Positions 1-13,399 of a stretch of DNA of 64,000 nucleotides are shown piece by piece. The stretch is from Larus michahellis (lineage: Eukaryota > Chordata > Aves > Charadriiformes > Laridae). Both the position numbers and the translations under genes were made by a program. Within the stretch, counting starts at the first letter, position 1, and every line of letters begins with the position of its first letter. The stretch is taken from NCBI RefSeq assembly GCF_964199755.1, contig NC_133910.1, positions 7,338,501-7,402,500 on the forward strand, read 5' to 3'. The notes below the pieces were generated by a model. The model was not told the DNA's origin. It did no database searches and saw nothing but the letters and a program-made list of their open reading frames with translations.

Positions 1-3000
1 AGCCGTAGAGGAAGAAAGATGGAGAGGAGCCTTCGGGGGGGGGCCACAAAGGGGACACCAGCCCCACCGCAGCATCGCCCGCGAGCTGTTTCATATTTAT
101 GCACTTGCGGCAGGGCACACAACAATGAGCTGTGCCATATACCATTCTCCTTGCGTGGAATAAGCAGCTCTTTCCTCTGGGACCTTTCAGGAGAGATCAT
201 TTAAACCGAAACACGCCGCACCAGCTGGATAAAAGACAGCCACCTCGAAGCAGCCTGGACGAAGGGGCGAGAGGACTGATTTATTCGAGGCTGAGCTGGA
301 AGACTCCCTCATCCCTACTCCTTCCATAATAAATGTTATTTCCAGCCCCACCTGAGCCTACATTCATTTACTCCTCCCCAGAAGTCACGTACATCCGTAC
401 TGAAGAATTTAGACAGTAGGAAAAAAAAACTGATATCCCTGCGCACGCCTGGAGCTTCCCTGCTCCAAACGGCAATGAAAATTAAGACCCTTTCTCTGCA
501 GCCAACCTTAAGACATAATACTTTCGGCTGCTTTCTCAGCATTGAATTTTTTCCCCCACCTTCATGTCTCTACATTCTGTACACCAATATTACTAGAACA
601 AATCAATTATAAAGGATGAAAAATGACCAGAGCCACACCAAAACCATCTCCCACAAGTAAGATATTGAAAAGGAACAAGATTACTTCCATTGCAAGTGGT
701 GGGGGGAGAAGCCATCTTGCAGCTCAGCGCCTCAAAAAGCAGTCTTGATCAACAGCTCAGGACTCTATATGTTATCGTGATGGAAATAATAAGAGGTAAA
801 TTATAGCACAACCACTTATCTCTTACAGTTGACTTAGGTAGCGTTCCTAAGACATTTTCTTTCTGATACTACGCTACGGCTCTAACAGGTTTCCAGCTCC
901 CTGGGCTGAGGATTCGCTATGCCAACAGCAGGTCCTCTACAAATGACATATAAGGAAGGAAAAATAATCTCAGCCTGGTCAGGCACCACATCTGCTGACA
1001 AGTTAAACCATCACTACGACACGGCAATTTTACACCCATGTTGGTTCTGAAGCTGGCCCCCATCACAGAACAGAGGCATTTGCTCTTTGCAGGAGCACCA
1101 TTGTACTACACCTGCTGCCATTCGGCTGCAAAAGCAACCCTGCATTTTGGCCCAGGTGTGAGATTCAGGTGAGAGTTGAGATAATACAACATTTCGCTCC
1201 CGCATCCCCAACTCAAGTCCAGCTCATCCCAGTAATGATATATTTTTATCATTGCTGCACAGTCTCAACGAAATCCTTTTGGTAGCCTACTCCATTTCAT
1301 TCACAGCGAGCAAACATCCACACCAAAAAATCCACTCTAATTATCGTTAACTGTCTTCGCCATTGGCAGCATCAGCAGAGAAGCAAAAGCGAACCGGCCA
1401 AGGAAGCTGAAATATTCTCAAACTGCAAAGGAGGGACTGAAGCACATGGTAGGAAATCCCTGTCTCATTTGTATACAGAGACAGCTTCTGTTGCCTGTGC
1501 TAACAGTACATCAAACCTCTCCAAATTCTCAGGAAAAATAATCTAAAGTTAATTAAAAAAAGAAAAACCGACAAACGTTTGAGAAAACTGCTTAGTTCAA
1601 GTGCACAGATGGGAGCTCAAATCCACAATACATACATAAAACAAATCACCCAGCGAAACACACAGCTCAGGAAAACGAAGTGTGTGCTTGCAGTGACACA
1701 AAGTCATTGGCTTGTCATGCAAGCGGACAGGATGCAAAAACTGCAGCGAGTGTGCATACAAAAACCCAACAGCGTCGGCTCATTTTCAGCCCAGCTGCAT
1801 CATAAACGCTCCTGGTTGTGGCAGACAGAACTGCACAGTCTGCTCGGTCCTCCTGCGTATCCTCCAAGGCCTGATCTTCTGCATTACTCCAACTGTTCCT
1901 TGATGAAGAATCTGCTGAGCTTCCTCTGCAAGAGAAATGCATCTAAGACTCCATTTTAGCACTGTCTGGAACAAGAGCCCGGCTTCGTTTGCACCCTCAA
2001 AACCAGGGCTAAAATTCATAGATCTTTCCTAGCTCAATAAAACCTGCCGGGTCTGACAGATTCATCAGTGATAACTCAGCAAAGAGGACACTTGCTGTGT
2101 GCAGAGAGAAACCCAGTGCCTCGAATAAGAAACACCAAGCTGGGTGTTGCTCTAGAAGGATCTCACACCGAACTGATAAATGTGCAGAAACGCAGAAGGA
2201 TTTTGCACAATCGTAGTACCGGTTGACACAGACACGCAGCTCTCGGCTCCCAGGGAGCTGCACAGGTCGCTGGCAGATTCACACACACACGCAATGACCA
2301 GACACCTCCATGTCCCCTACCTTAAAATCCACATACAAACCCACACAAAGCAGACAGTGCCGCGAAGGGCACCCAGAGGGTGTGATTACACCCATATTCT
2401 TGCCGTGGCTGCGGAACTGGGAACTTATTTCAGGGAAACAGGGGAACCCTATAAAGGCCAAACCATGGAAAATTCCCTTCTGGTCCGTAATAAATAAGAT
2501 ATATGCAGCACTGGTCACTAAGGGGTCAGTGCTGCAAGAGCACAGCGCTTTCCCGGGCCGCCTTGCGGATACCTCCCTGTGGGGTACCATTTCTTTGACC
2601 CAGAATAAGATCATTTATCATACTGACCATGGCTGAGCTCCAATTTGCTGAGGTCACTAACTCTGGACGAGCGCTGCTCCACCCACATTCTCAGCCACCG
2701 GCCTGTAACCATGACAAAGCCCCTTCCCTGCCGCTCCTCTGCCATTATTCCCCCTGCCTGCATGGAAATGTATGGAAAGACAATTTGTATGCCCCTTTCC
2801 CTGCTAAAGCAGCGCGTTTTTAAAAGAGACAAACCAGCTCCCAATACCTGCTACCCCTCCAGGTGCATGCCTTCTCTCTGCTTCTGAATTTGATGTCCCT
2901 CCAGGAATCTGCTCTCTAAAAGAGCTTGGGACCTAAGGGATCCTTCAGACTCCCATCTGATATGCAAATCATTTGCTGAAGCAGATGATAGTGTGCCATA

Positions 3001-6000
3001 AACTGCAGAAGAAGACCTGGAATAGCTGATATAAATGGAGTCACAGGCAAATGGGTTCAGTACTACGCAGAGTGAGCAGCAAGGCAAAATTTTGCGGTAA
3101 GAGCAAAATCCATTTTCTCTGACAAGCGCACAAGCCAATCCTGCCACGCACTGGAGTGGGCAGTGATTTAAGTACTAAGGAAAAAATTAGGGGGTAACTA
3201 AAGCCAGACACAAGAGAATCCCAGTCGTTGCTCTCATCTGTTCTTGTCTGCTACAAATGAATGTGAAGGTCTTGGCTTCTGTAATTTTTAATTGTGTTAT
3301 GACATCTTTTTCTCACTTATCAGCTAAAAGAGCAATGCTCTTCTCATTTTCTTGTGTCCACACAAGGGTAAGGGATCACAGGAGTCTTTCATAGCCCCCC
3401 CTGTTAGCAGTAAAGACTCACATCCCAGCTATCACCCAGCAATTCTCAGCCCTGAGATTTTAATTGCAACGCTCATGAGCTGGAGAGGAGCTGCTTGGGA
3501 TCTTCCACTCCCTGGAAGGAGAACACAAGTTCAAGGGATCTCCGATCCCACTTGCTAGCCAGCAGCAGGCCTCCAGATCCATCAGCTCGCATGACAAAAA
3601 AGCAGCCCCGAGCTGATCCTCAGGGTAAACCTAATCCCTACTCATTTCCAAAGTCAGAGCATCTAATTCCGTAACACCCAACGCTATTGTCAGTTCAGGC
3701 TCCCAAATAAATGCCAGCACACCAAACTGTCTCTTTTAATTAGGATCACAGATCACTAGTGCTGGTCCAAGGTCTCGCCTCTCGTTCAAAATTGTCAAAG
3801 GAAGGAACCCAGAGAGCCTCAAAGACTATTGCACCAGCAGTGAAGTGCCAGACTGGGAATCGCAGACATTAAAAATAACATCTTGTTAACAGGTCCTGTG
3901 ATTTTATCCCTCTACCACTGCAGGACTATGCTCAACAAATGACCATCCCAAGCCTCACCCGCTCTGTTTTTAAGGTGCTTGAGCAATGTAGACCTGCTAC
4001 CAAACCCCAAGGAGACTGTGCCATGGTCTAATAGTTCTGCAGCCAGGAATCTTCTGCTAATGCACCGAACTCCCATTTCTTCATCCCTCCCTATCAATCT
4101 ATGCTAGATGATATTGCGTCACCCTGGCTATAATCTGTCCTTCCCGGTGATAAAGGAGATATCCCACCTCATCACTTTTCCATTCATTTATCCTGCTTAA
4201 CCTTGAATGTTGCTGGTTAATTTTTTTAAGCTGCTCAGGAAGACAATTCAGAGAATGCATTACTAACTGCGGGCGTAAAGCTTAGCCAAAATCCATCAAA
4301 CTGAAATTTCCCCTTTCTCCTATTTTCCTGGCTTCTGGGTTTTATGTGTGCATGCGCACACACTGAGGGTTAAAAAGGAAACCTTATCTTTGTTACAAGA
4401 GACTAAGCAGAGCTGATGTGAGACCCTAGACCCCAGAGGAAGGTGGCTGCTCCTGCCAGCGTGCAGAGGGATTCCCTGGCAGCCTGGCACTGCCCTGCAC
4501 GCAGCCAGCCTGGCCGAGGGAATCCCCTGGGCTGGGCTCTCCCTGGCACTGCCAGCTGGATCAGAAACCGCCTTGAAGTCAACTCCTTGCCCCCCTCCCA
4601 GCCTGGCTGGTGGCTGGTGTCCCCCCTGGCTGCTGGATGAGTCAGTGTCTCAGCTCGGCTCGGGAACTGCCATGATTTTATTCCTCTAAATAGAGAAATC
4701 GTGCAGAGTCCAGTCCTCGCCTCTCACTTGCGGGCTGAGATCTGCTTTGCTATTATTAGACTTTCATATACGGCAAGCACCATTAAACCGATTCCTGTCC
4801 ACCCAACCCAGCCACCCCCACAGATACTCCAAGCCCCTCAGTCTTACTTGAAAGGGGAAAAGAAAGGGCCAGTGAGATGATCAGGGTGGAGGAGAGGGGG
4901 GGTAAGATTTACAAGTGAATGGAGGTAAGAATGGAGCAGTTTGTGGGATAAAGGGGCTGCAGAGGGAGCTTTACAGATGTGCAGAGGGACGGCGGCTCAT
5001 TGTTTAATTAAGCAGAAAGTGGCTCTTTTGAAAAGCAATTTTGCACAGGAGCTCTGAGCTCAGCAAACAACTCCTGCGAGTGAGGGCAGGAGGAGAAAGG
5101 AACAGCTGGCCCGGAGCCGTGTGAACCGCATGCTAAGCGGTTTAAAGGGCCCAGATCCTCCTCCCCAGCCCTGCTCCGCTGCCACCCTCTAACAGCGCTG
5201 TCAGCACAGCAAATCCCACCAAGAGAAAAGAGAGCGCGGGGGGGGGGGGGGCTGGCACAGAAAGGTTATCCTGCTAGGTGTCCGCACTGCAATACAGCGG
5301 CTGGGAAGGACGGTGGAACAGCCACGCTTTGTTATCCCAGGGATTTGGTCACACACAAGAGCTGGTTTCTCAGTGCCTGGGAAGCTCCTTCCACAATGAG
5401 TTGGGATGAGCTGATCCGGTAACGGGGCTCCACGGCCTCCCAGGAGAGCGCTGGGACTGCTCCTGCGAAGCCGCGTGTTTGTTTCCCCGGTCTCTCTGAA
5501 GGACTCGGTTCCTTGCGCAGAAGCGACGCGTGGCCTTGCTGGGACGGGGACCTGAAGCCGTACGGGCAGCCGCTGAGCCCCGCACCAGGGCTGCAAATGC
5601 AGCATCGATCGCAGCCACGGCAGCCCTGCAGCATTACGCCGGGCTCCCGGCACTGCAAAGGCAGCTGCTCACACCGATTGCTGGAAAGAGCCGCCAGGAT
5701 CCAGGGCTGAGCCACTCCAGGCTGAGGTCCAACCCTGCGTAACCCACCGCATCCTCTTTTCCTTGCCAGCCAATCTATAATCACCTTCCTAAGAGAGATG
5801 CACAAGTAGGGGAATAACCCCAGAGTCACTTGAGACCTGCGGGTACCATACACTGTGGTTAAAAAGATTTGACTGCATGAAATTCCACAGAGCTACGGCC
5901 GTTATTTATCATTCTTCTAATAAGTCTCTGCATTATCAAATATATTTCTATTCCTTCTTTGGAGCAAGTTTTAAAATGTTAGGAATAATAAACAGAGCAA

Positions 6001-9000
6001 TAAAATCATGCCAGAGTATTAATAATTTATCTACGATGTACTACCTAGCAATAGCAGCGGGCATTTACACACAACTGATGCCAACTGCCACTCTTGATTT
6101 TACACGTTGTTTTGGCATAGCAGCCCAGGCGACTCTGAACACATGCCATGCTGTATTTTTTAAGCCACTCTGCCTGTAACACAGGTCTGATCTGTTGAGA
6201 TCCCCAGGCTCTTCTCCGAGAAGATGAATGCTCCCAGCTCCCCAGCAGTCCTCCATGCTGTGCAGAACAAGGCCCCTGGAAAGCAAAGCTCTCGAGGAGC
6301 AGACCATGCTCTTCTCTACGGGGATTTAACATAAGCAGCACTTGGCAGATTATTTTCATTTTCCCTCTGAAAAAAATGTGATTAGCAACAGGCTTTTTCC
6401 CCGGGGTTTTGGTAAAGGGAAACCACTAACAATTACCAAAACACACTGATTAGAAATTTATCCTTCCAGGCTTGTAAGTGCCAAAACACACAGTGAATTC
6501 TTGATTACCCCAGAAGGTCCAAGGGATCGCTGCTGCTCCAAAAACACAAGTCCCATCACTGAAACCACAGGAGAAGTTGGAATTCGAAGGCCTGGACCCG
6601 CTGCTGAGCAGCCTGCAGCACAACTGCCAGAGACTTTACAAACAGCCCCAACCTCCAGATACAACACCCAGTAGAGAGCACAGCAGAGGGGTTTTGTAAA
6701 CACTCTTCATCAGCACGATGCTGCCGAGCTGAAACTGAACTGACTACAGGGGTTAAACAATGCCAGTGACTTCCTACCCTTCCAGCAGCGTCCATGCAAC
6801 TCGCATGGCCATAGACAAATCCACCACTGTGAGTCCCAGCGAGATGGAGGAAGGAGCTCCGGCATCACTTGCAGGGCAGTCACACAATGATCTATTTGAT
6901 TACTGAAGCACTTGGTTAAATTACTGTGGCTTGTTTCAGGAGGAGGCTGCCAAATACATTTTCAGTTTTTAATTTAGGGTTTCTCTCTTTTATGCTCCAT
7001 TGTCTCTAATAGCCTCTTAGAAGCTTGAAAATAAAGTTGATTTCCCTGCCAATTTAATCCTCTCTCCATGTGACAAATATCGTTATTCCCGCAGCTGCCT
7101 TCTCCCACACACACTGTTTTTATGCAGAATAAGCCAACAGGGCATTAATGCCTTTAGATCCTCTAACAGCATTATCAATGGGATCATCAAAATAGCCAGC
7201 AATTTGGGACAAGCTTCTTGTTTAACCTGAGGTCTTCTTCCCGCCACAGCTCTAAAAGATTAGAGAGTCCCGCACAAAGTCTGGCTTATGTAAATCTGTC
7301 TGCCTGTACATATAGATCACACCTTTTTAAGTTCCTATTTGGCAGCAACTTCAACATGCAGGCTAAAACAGCTCTGCTTTGGAAATAAAGAACTGCTGCT
7401 TTACTGACATTAGGATACAAAAAGCCCCTTGGATAACAAAAGTAGGTGCCGCCACACGGCCGTACCCCTCGTGGCTTGCTCTTGGCCCATTTGCAGCTTC
7501 CTTCCTCCCGTCTTTCCTAATCTCTCCAGGCATCAGAAAAGGACAGAGAATCAAACCTTCTTGAAAAAGTTAACTGGATCTGGAACCCACCTACTTTCCA
7601 CCTAGTGCCTGTTACCAGGAAAAAGGAAATGATGACATAAGAATTCGTTCAAACAACATTATTATCATTCAGGCAACACTGCCCTTGTCAACGATGGAGC
7701 ACAGCTTCTTTTAGTCATATAAATATTTGCAGGTACTTCTTCATATAATTTTCCACGTTCCCTCACCTCCAGGGTATATATAAAAATGCCTAAAAAATTA
7801 AAATATAGCTGGGTCCAACGTCCCAGAGAGAAGCAGCTGCTCTGCAAAAAGGAGGACAAAGACAAAAATAACCTAGAAAGAAAAGAAGAGTGGGTAAGAG
7901 AGGCCAAAATGGCCAAAAATAAGCTTGACGGCTAATGAAATCAGTTAAAATGGGGTTAGAAGTGCACGTCTTCAAACAGTGTTCATACTACAGGTCCTTC
8001 CCCAGAGTAATAAGTGATGGACACTTCGGGTAAGGTAAGCAACAGGAAGTATGCACCAAGTAGAACTGAGCTGGTTTTTTTTCTCATCATTGTAATTCTG
8101 GCAGCACAAGGGCAGCAGGGAACATACTACATATATCATTATTTACCCAAAGATAGGGGAATTAAACTTTCTTAACGTGAATGAGGAAAATACGAGGCAT
8201 TAGGAATAACAGAAAATTGCAAGAATTTAACAAATTTCTTATTCACGTGCTTCTGATCCGTTTCTACTGATTCCTCACTTCGACAACATAATTCTCATAC
8301 AGAAATATTATGAGGGGTGTCTCCAGCGATCCCTTACTGTCAGATGTTAACTACACTTCTGTCCCACCCCTGTGCTGCATCTAAGTGTCACTATAGCAGA
8401 AGCCTCACAATTTAGTGTCTGCTCCTCAGCCGCTGCAATCCACAACCTGCCCAAAATCTGAAACCTCCCTGTCACTTAATGCACACGAAAACAGCAGGCT
8501 GCAAACCAGGGGGGCTGGCAAGTGGACACACTGTCCGTTCTGCCACTCTTGTTGCAAGGACAGCAGCATCTGAAACAGAAGGCAGCATGAAAAGCTGGGA
8601 GCAAAAATGCGTTAGATGAATCTAGAATGAATCACTGGAGATCATGAGTTTGACCCCTGAGACTGAGCAAGATCTTCAGGGAAAGATTTATCCTTTAGGA
8701 TAAATCCAGCTCCCAGTGAAGTCTATAGAAGTCTTCCCAGCAATTTCAAGTGGGAATGGATTAGGCCACGTACAACTGCACCGCTGACGACCATTGGGCT
8801 AGAAGAATCATTCTTAATCTCCCCCCTTCCCCTGGCAGAAATAAGCATCTCACGTAATAACTCCTTCTTCTTGAGCATGGTTTGAACACCACCAATGCAG
8901 CGGATATCAGTGGGTATTTTAAATTTACAGAACACTGAAGAAAATGATGCTCTAACCCCCAAGTTTATAAACCAACTAAATTAGTGTTTTGGCACGCCTT

Positions 9001-10218
9001 TAGTATATTCCATTTAAGGATCTTAAGTGCTTTAACAGTGCTGGAATTTAATGCTGAACTCTCTTGTGATACATGAAAGTATCACCACTACTTCACTAGC
9101 AACAGGGGAAAGTTAAGCAACACGACTAAACTCACAAAGCAAATCAGCACCAGGTCATGTTTCTGGATCCCTAGTCCCCATCCTTAACCACAAGATAACA
9201 CACTATTCCAGTGCTCCTATTATATTTGAATTACACATACTTACGTCCAACCATCAAAAGCGCTTCTACCAATCTCTAATTACTTCCAGGCACAGCAAGA
9301 AGATTTCAGGCCTGAACGTTCACAGCACATAGATTATGGTATTAGCCATTCATGAGATATTAGTTGTTAACATTCCCTGACGCTTTGCATTATTTCAGTT
9401 TATAATCCCACTCTCAAATAGCATAAAGCATTACTATCTAGCTGGAAGAATTCAAAACATACCTGCGGCAAAATTACGTTGCAACTGAAGTATGCGCACA
9501 CATAAGGAGAAACAAGAGAGTTAGTACAGCACTTCTCAGTATTGATATTCCAAATCACAAACCAGAGATTATGACTGTTTATCACTGGGACACTCACGTC
9601 TTTATCTTAACAGCATCCTATTTTTTTATTGTAGGGAAGGCTATAGGCAACGTGTCCAGCATCACATTTGAGCATCAGCTTTGCATTTTCAACTGCATAG
9701 TTAATATAAAACGATTACATATGTTTGAATGTCAAATGAGTAGATAAAATACATTTATGTTACAGTGCTATACGCACACCCATATATCTATATACTACTT
9801 ATATACGCACACACAGATATATATTATGTATATATGCCTCTTGGAAACCTCAGAACAGGCAAGGCAAAACAAAGGGGAGAGAAGGTTATTGGTGCTTTCA
9901 CGTATCAAGCCAGACAAATGTAGACTTGATGGAAACATTCAGAGGCTGTTGCCTGTCCAGGAGGAGGGAGGCAAAAGTCTTAAAGAAGGACTCGATTGAC
10001 AAGTGCTTAGAGGACAGGAAAAACGCCCAGACTATTTCTGCTTGGTATTTACTTTGAGGACTAACCATCGTCTGCCAAGCTATCTGATCCACGGCATGTA
10101 CGAAAGCGCTTTTAAAATACATTGATTCTTGTTGCCAACTAATGAAACTGCTGTACAAACCAGCTTTGTTTCATTTGTTGTCATTCTTTCAAGTTATCCA
10201 ACAGGTTCTGATACTCAC
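1..10218 (-). other. URM1: URM1 intron 2 (partial); no supported gene
   Basis: The stretch begins at the splice donor after URM1 exon 2 and runs to the left edge. I looked on the minus strand for the conserved rest of URM1 (the DADW motif, the LLKERPE region and the C-terminal STLHGG) and did not find it, so the remaining exons probably lie left of the window. Open reading frames here are short and resemble nothing I know. AT-rich blocks around 5.87-6.05 kb and 6.9-7.2 kb have a non-repetitive look that could mark conserved non-coding DNA; this is a guess. A 14-base G run lies near 5238-5251 and simple AT/CA-rich sequence near 9.76-9.84 kb. Confidence 0.6.
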
Positions 10219-13093
10219 AAGGCTCTGGTTGACAGGGCAAAGTCACCTGATGCTTTTTGACACCATCAAACAAGAGTTCTGCACCACCTCTGAAATAAAA
10301 ACAATGAACCACTGAGATTTTGCTTTATTGTCAAAAGGAAGACAGTACAAAAGAGGCGATTTACATAGATGCCACAACAGAGAAAACAAATGACACAGAC
10401 TATATTTAGCACAGGATTCTCTTTGTCTTTTTTTTCCTCTCACAAACCACAAGTTCATAGGGGAAGTTGCCATCTCCCATCGCCAACACATACAGGAGGC
10501 TCCATCGCAGGCCAGAACCCCACGGTGCCAGGCATCGTCCCAACAGAACAGGAAAATGGCTCCCATCCCAACGCGCTCACAAGCCGCCGTGCAGTGTCCC
10601 TAGCCTCACGCCTTCCCTCTCCCTTCAGCTATTGGCATTGCTTCAATCCAAACGATATTACCGCCACCACACCACATTCAGCGTCGTTCATCCCTAACAC
10701 CTTCTAGCCAGAAGTCTCAAGGCATTTCACAAAACGTGAAAAATCGTAGCATCCTTCTGCAATAAATATTCCCCCCTGTTTCCACTTGTAAACAGAGGGA
10801 GGAAATGACTCACACGAGGTCACACAGCAAGTCAGCTGCAGAGCCAGCAGTCCTTCAGTCCTGGCAACCCTTTCTCCATCTACTCACTACAAAGCATTCC
10901 CTCTCAGGAGGGACTTGACTGGGAGAAGCAAGCGGAGCAAGCGATGATGATAAGTTAAAGTAAAAATAAATAAATAAAGGTGCAATCGTCCTCCACTGAA
11001 CAACCTGATGAACATCCCTCTTCTGACATTCAGAACGTACTGGGAGATTAGGCTCAGATAACCAAGTGATGGCCTTTGCAAGCACAAGAGATCAAGCAGA
11101 GGCCAGCAAGTACAGGAGCTGGTGCTCACACCTGAAAAAAATGGAATTTAAATTGGGTCTAGGTACCTAATCTCCTTGGGCTTGTAAAAACAATTATAAT
11201 TCATTTTTGTAACTGCAACTTACAAGGCTCAGCAAGCACCTCACCTACATCCCTTTTCTGGAAAAAGAACAGTTGTGAAAATCTTGGACCTTAAAAACAT
11301 AAATCAGTTTTCCTGATGTTGTGAGACCACAGGCCAAACTGTCTGAGAAGATTATAAAACTTTATCATGTGAGTAGGGACATGGATAATAAACATGGATG
11401 CTACTTTAAGATACGGGACACAGAAGCAGATAGTGTGAGCTCTTAACTCCATACTGAACAGGATGGCCTGAACAGTTTTAACAATTAGGAAACCCTTAAA
11501 AAACTCAACTCACTTGACACTCAACTGAGGTAGAAAAACGACCAACCCATTTTCAAAGAGCATATAACTGGCAAAATGTTCTTCCAACTTAAACGTAGAT
11601 TACTTCAGAAAAATTTTCTTATGAAGTTACTTCCTGTAAACTTATTGGTGCCTTGCATCCCTTGGAAACCAACACAATAAAGAGAAGTATTTAAAATAAA
11701 TAACCCCCACCTAAATATCAACAAAGAGACATCCAGACATTACTAAGTTCCTTTAAATTCAATATCTAAAAATGCCACACTAGGTTTTCTTGGCTCTGCA
11801 ATGGAAGAGCACAAGAGAACCCTTGTTATGCCCTCAGCAGCATTACTTATATGCAGCAACTCTCCTAAAGAGCACTCTGTTGGTGTTCTTCCACCAGCTG
11901 ACAAAAAATAGTTATCTGAAAATTGAAGCAGCGACTATTAACATGAGCCGAGATTCATGCAAGAGAACAAGTCACAGCAATTATATGAAAAACATTTTTT
12001 TATGTAATGAAAACAAGGTCACGCTTTGTTACAGCGGGAAATGTAGATTGCAAGATAAGGTCCTTCTGTAATGCGCTAGCTGTGGGGAACTCAGCTGTGA
12101 TTTGTACATAGAGAGCTCATTTATGCATTTCCAAGGGAAGCAAAAATGCATCTCACTCTTCTGGGAAAATTAGGAGAGTTGCTGCAGCTGGAAGTGGGAA
12201 AGACTGAGGAAAGGATTCTTAAGGAGAAGGGTATTTAAAGGGTTATGACATCTCTGTGTTTGTGAAAGGGTGGGAAAAAGCAAATAAATAGTAGCCTTTT
12301 AGCTTCTGCTAAAAGGAGGCTTTAACAAAATAACACAAGTATTTCCATAAATGTGCACAGACTTCCACCGCAAACACTTTAACTTCCCAGCGACAGAGCG
12401 TTAGCAACGCAGGTCCTACAGCAACGAAGATCTGAAAACCGAAATGCTACAAAGCGGGAACCCGGCTACTTTACACTGAACTGAAATAACTGAAACATAA
12501 AGCGAGTGAGTGTGCGTGTACACACACATACAAACACATGTATACATACACACAGAGAAAAAAGCCGAAAAACGAGTGGAAGGTTTTTATAAATAATTTT
12601 AATAATTAAAAAAAAAAAAGGTTAAAAAGGGAGAAAAGAAAGGACTCGTACGAGACGGTCACACCGATCCGCAGGCGAAGCCACGCCGCCACCTCGGCGG
12701 AGGAGGGCAGGGTCGGGCGGCGCCGCCCGGGCCCAGCCCCGCGCTGCCTGGGCCGCACCGGCGGGGCCGGGGCCGAGGCCGAGGCCGAGGCCGCACCGCA
12801 GCGCTGCAGAAGGGGCCCCGGCGGTGCCTAACAACCCGGCCTGGTTCCGCACGGGCGGCTGCACCCACAGCCCCGCCACAGCGGCGGCACCCGGGCCCAG
12901 ACGAGCTCGTAGAGGGCCCCTAGGCCGCGCGCAACAGCCGCTCCGCCTCAGGGCCGCTGCCGCCTCACCGAGGGGCCCAGCCCGGCCCTACCCTCCGCCC
13001 GGGTCCCGGCCCCCGCTGCGGCCCCCCAGGCCCAGCCGCCGCCGCCGCCCGCGCTCACCCGAACTCCACCTGCAGCGACACGGGCGCCGCCAT
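10219..13093 (-). CDS. URM1: URM1, ubiquitin-related modifier 1, coding exons 1-2 (3' part missing from window)
   Basis: URM1 is a ubiquitin-like sulfur carrier: its C-terminal glycine is thiocarboxylated by MOCS3 and donates sulfur for 2-thiolation of wobble uridine in cytosolic tRNAs; it can also be conjugated to proteins. Coding exon 1 is 13093-13059 ([11 protein letters not shown], ending in codon phase 2, donor GTGAGC). Exon 2 is 10289-10219, preceded by TTTATTTCAG; it encodes [18 protein letters not shown] and ends in phase 1 before GTGAGT. Together these match the first ~36 residues of vertebrate URM1 (about 101 aa) nearly residue for residue. The start AAGATGGCGG is in good context and lies in a CpG island. 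Exons for the middle and the C-terminal Gly-Gly were not found. The neighbour SLC27A4 on the same strand agrees with conserved synteny. Confidence 0.9.
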
Positions 13094-13350
13094 CTTGGCG
13101 GCGGCGGGCGGGAGGGGAAGGCGCGCGCGGACGGCGCCGGAAGTGCCGCGCCGGCTTCCGGCCGCGCCGCGTTGCCCGGCAACGGCGGGAATGGCGGAGT
13201 GGGGGGCGGTGGCTTCGGGTCTGGCGGCCGCGGCCTGTCAGGGCCCCGCCGTTCCCCGGGGCCTGGCCGCCGGGCCGCGGGCCGAACGGGTGGGCCTGGC
13301 CTAGGGAGAGCCCTCAGCCGAGCTTCCTTAGCTCTGGGGCCCGGCAGCCG
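12650..13350. promoter_or_regulatory. URM1 CpG-island promoter with ETS and YY1 sites
   Basis: This very GC-rich, CpG-dense block surrounds URM1 exon 1. CCGGAAGTG at 13137-13145 matches the ETS/GABP consensus, and a second, inverted ETS core (CTTCCGG) lies at 13155-13161. Over the start codon, GCCGCCATCTTGG (13087-13099) matches the YY1 motif common at housekeeping starts. No TATA box is seen. The transcription start is inferred to lie between about 13100 and 13160. Divergent transcription to the plus strand is possible, but no convincing coding gene begins there. Confidence 0.7.
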
Positions 13351-13399
13351 GGCGCACGCTCTCCTCAGGGCTGCTGGAATGGAGGCCCATGCCTCCAGA

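Noticed and set aside
5238-5251. 14-base G run
   Set aside because: A single homopolymer without the four spaced runs needed to argue for a quadruplex, and often miscalled in sequencing.
8723-8962. Minus-strand frame with TDIRCIGGVQTMLKKKELL, faintly like URM1 DIRNLL...LLKERPE
   Set aside because: The resemblance is limited to DIR and a basic Leu stretch; the conserved Trp, DADW and C-terminal motifs are absent.
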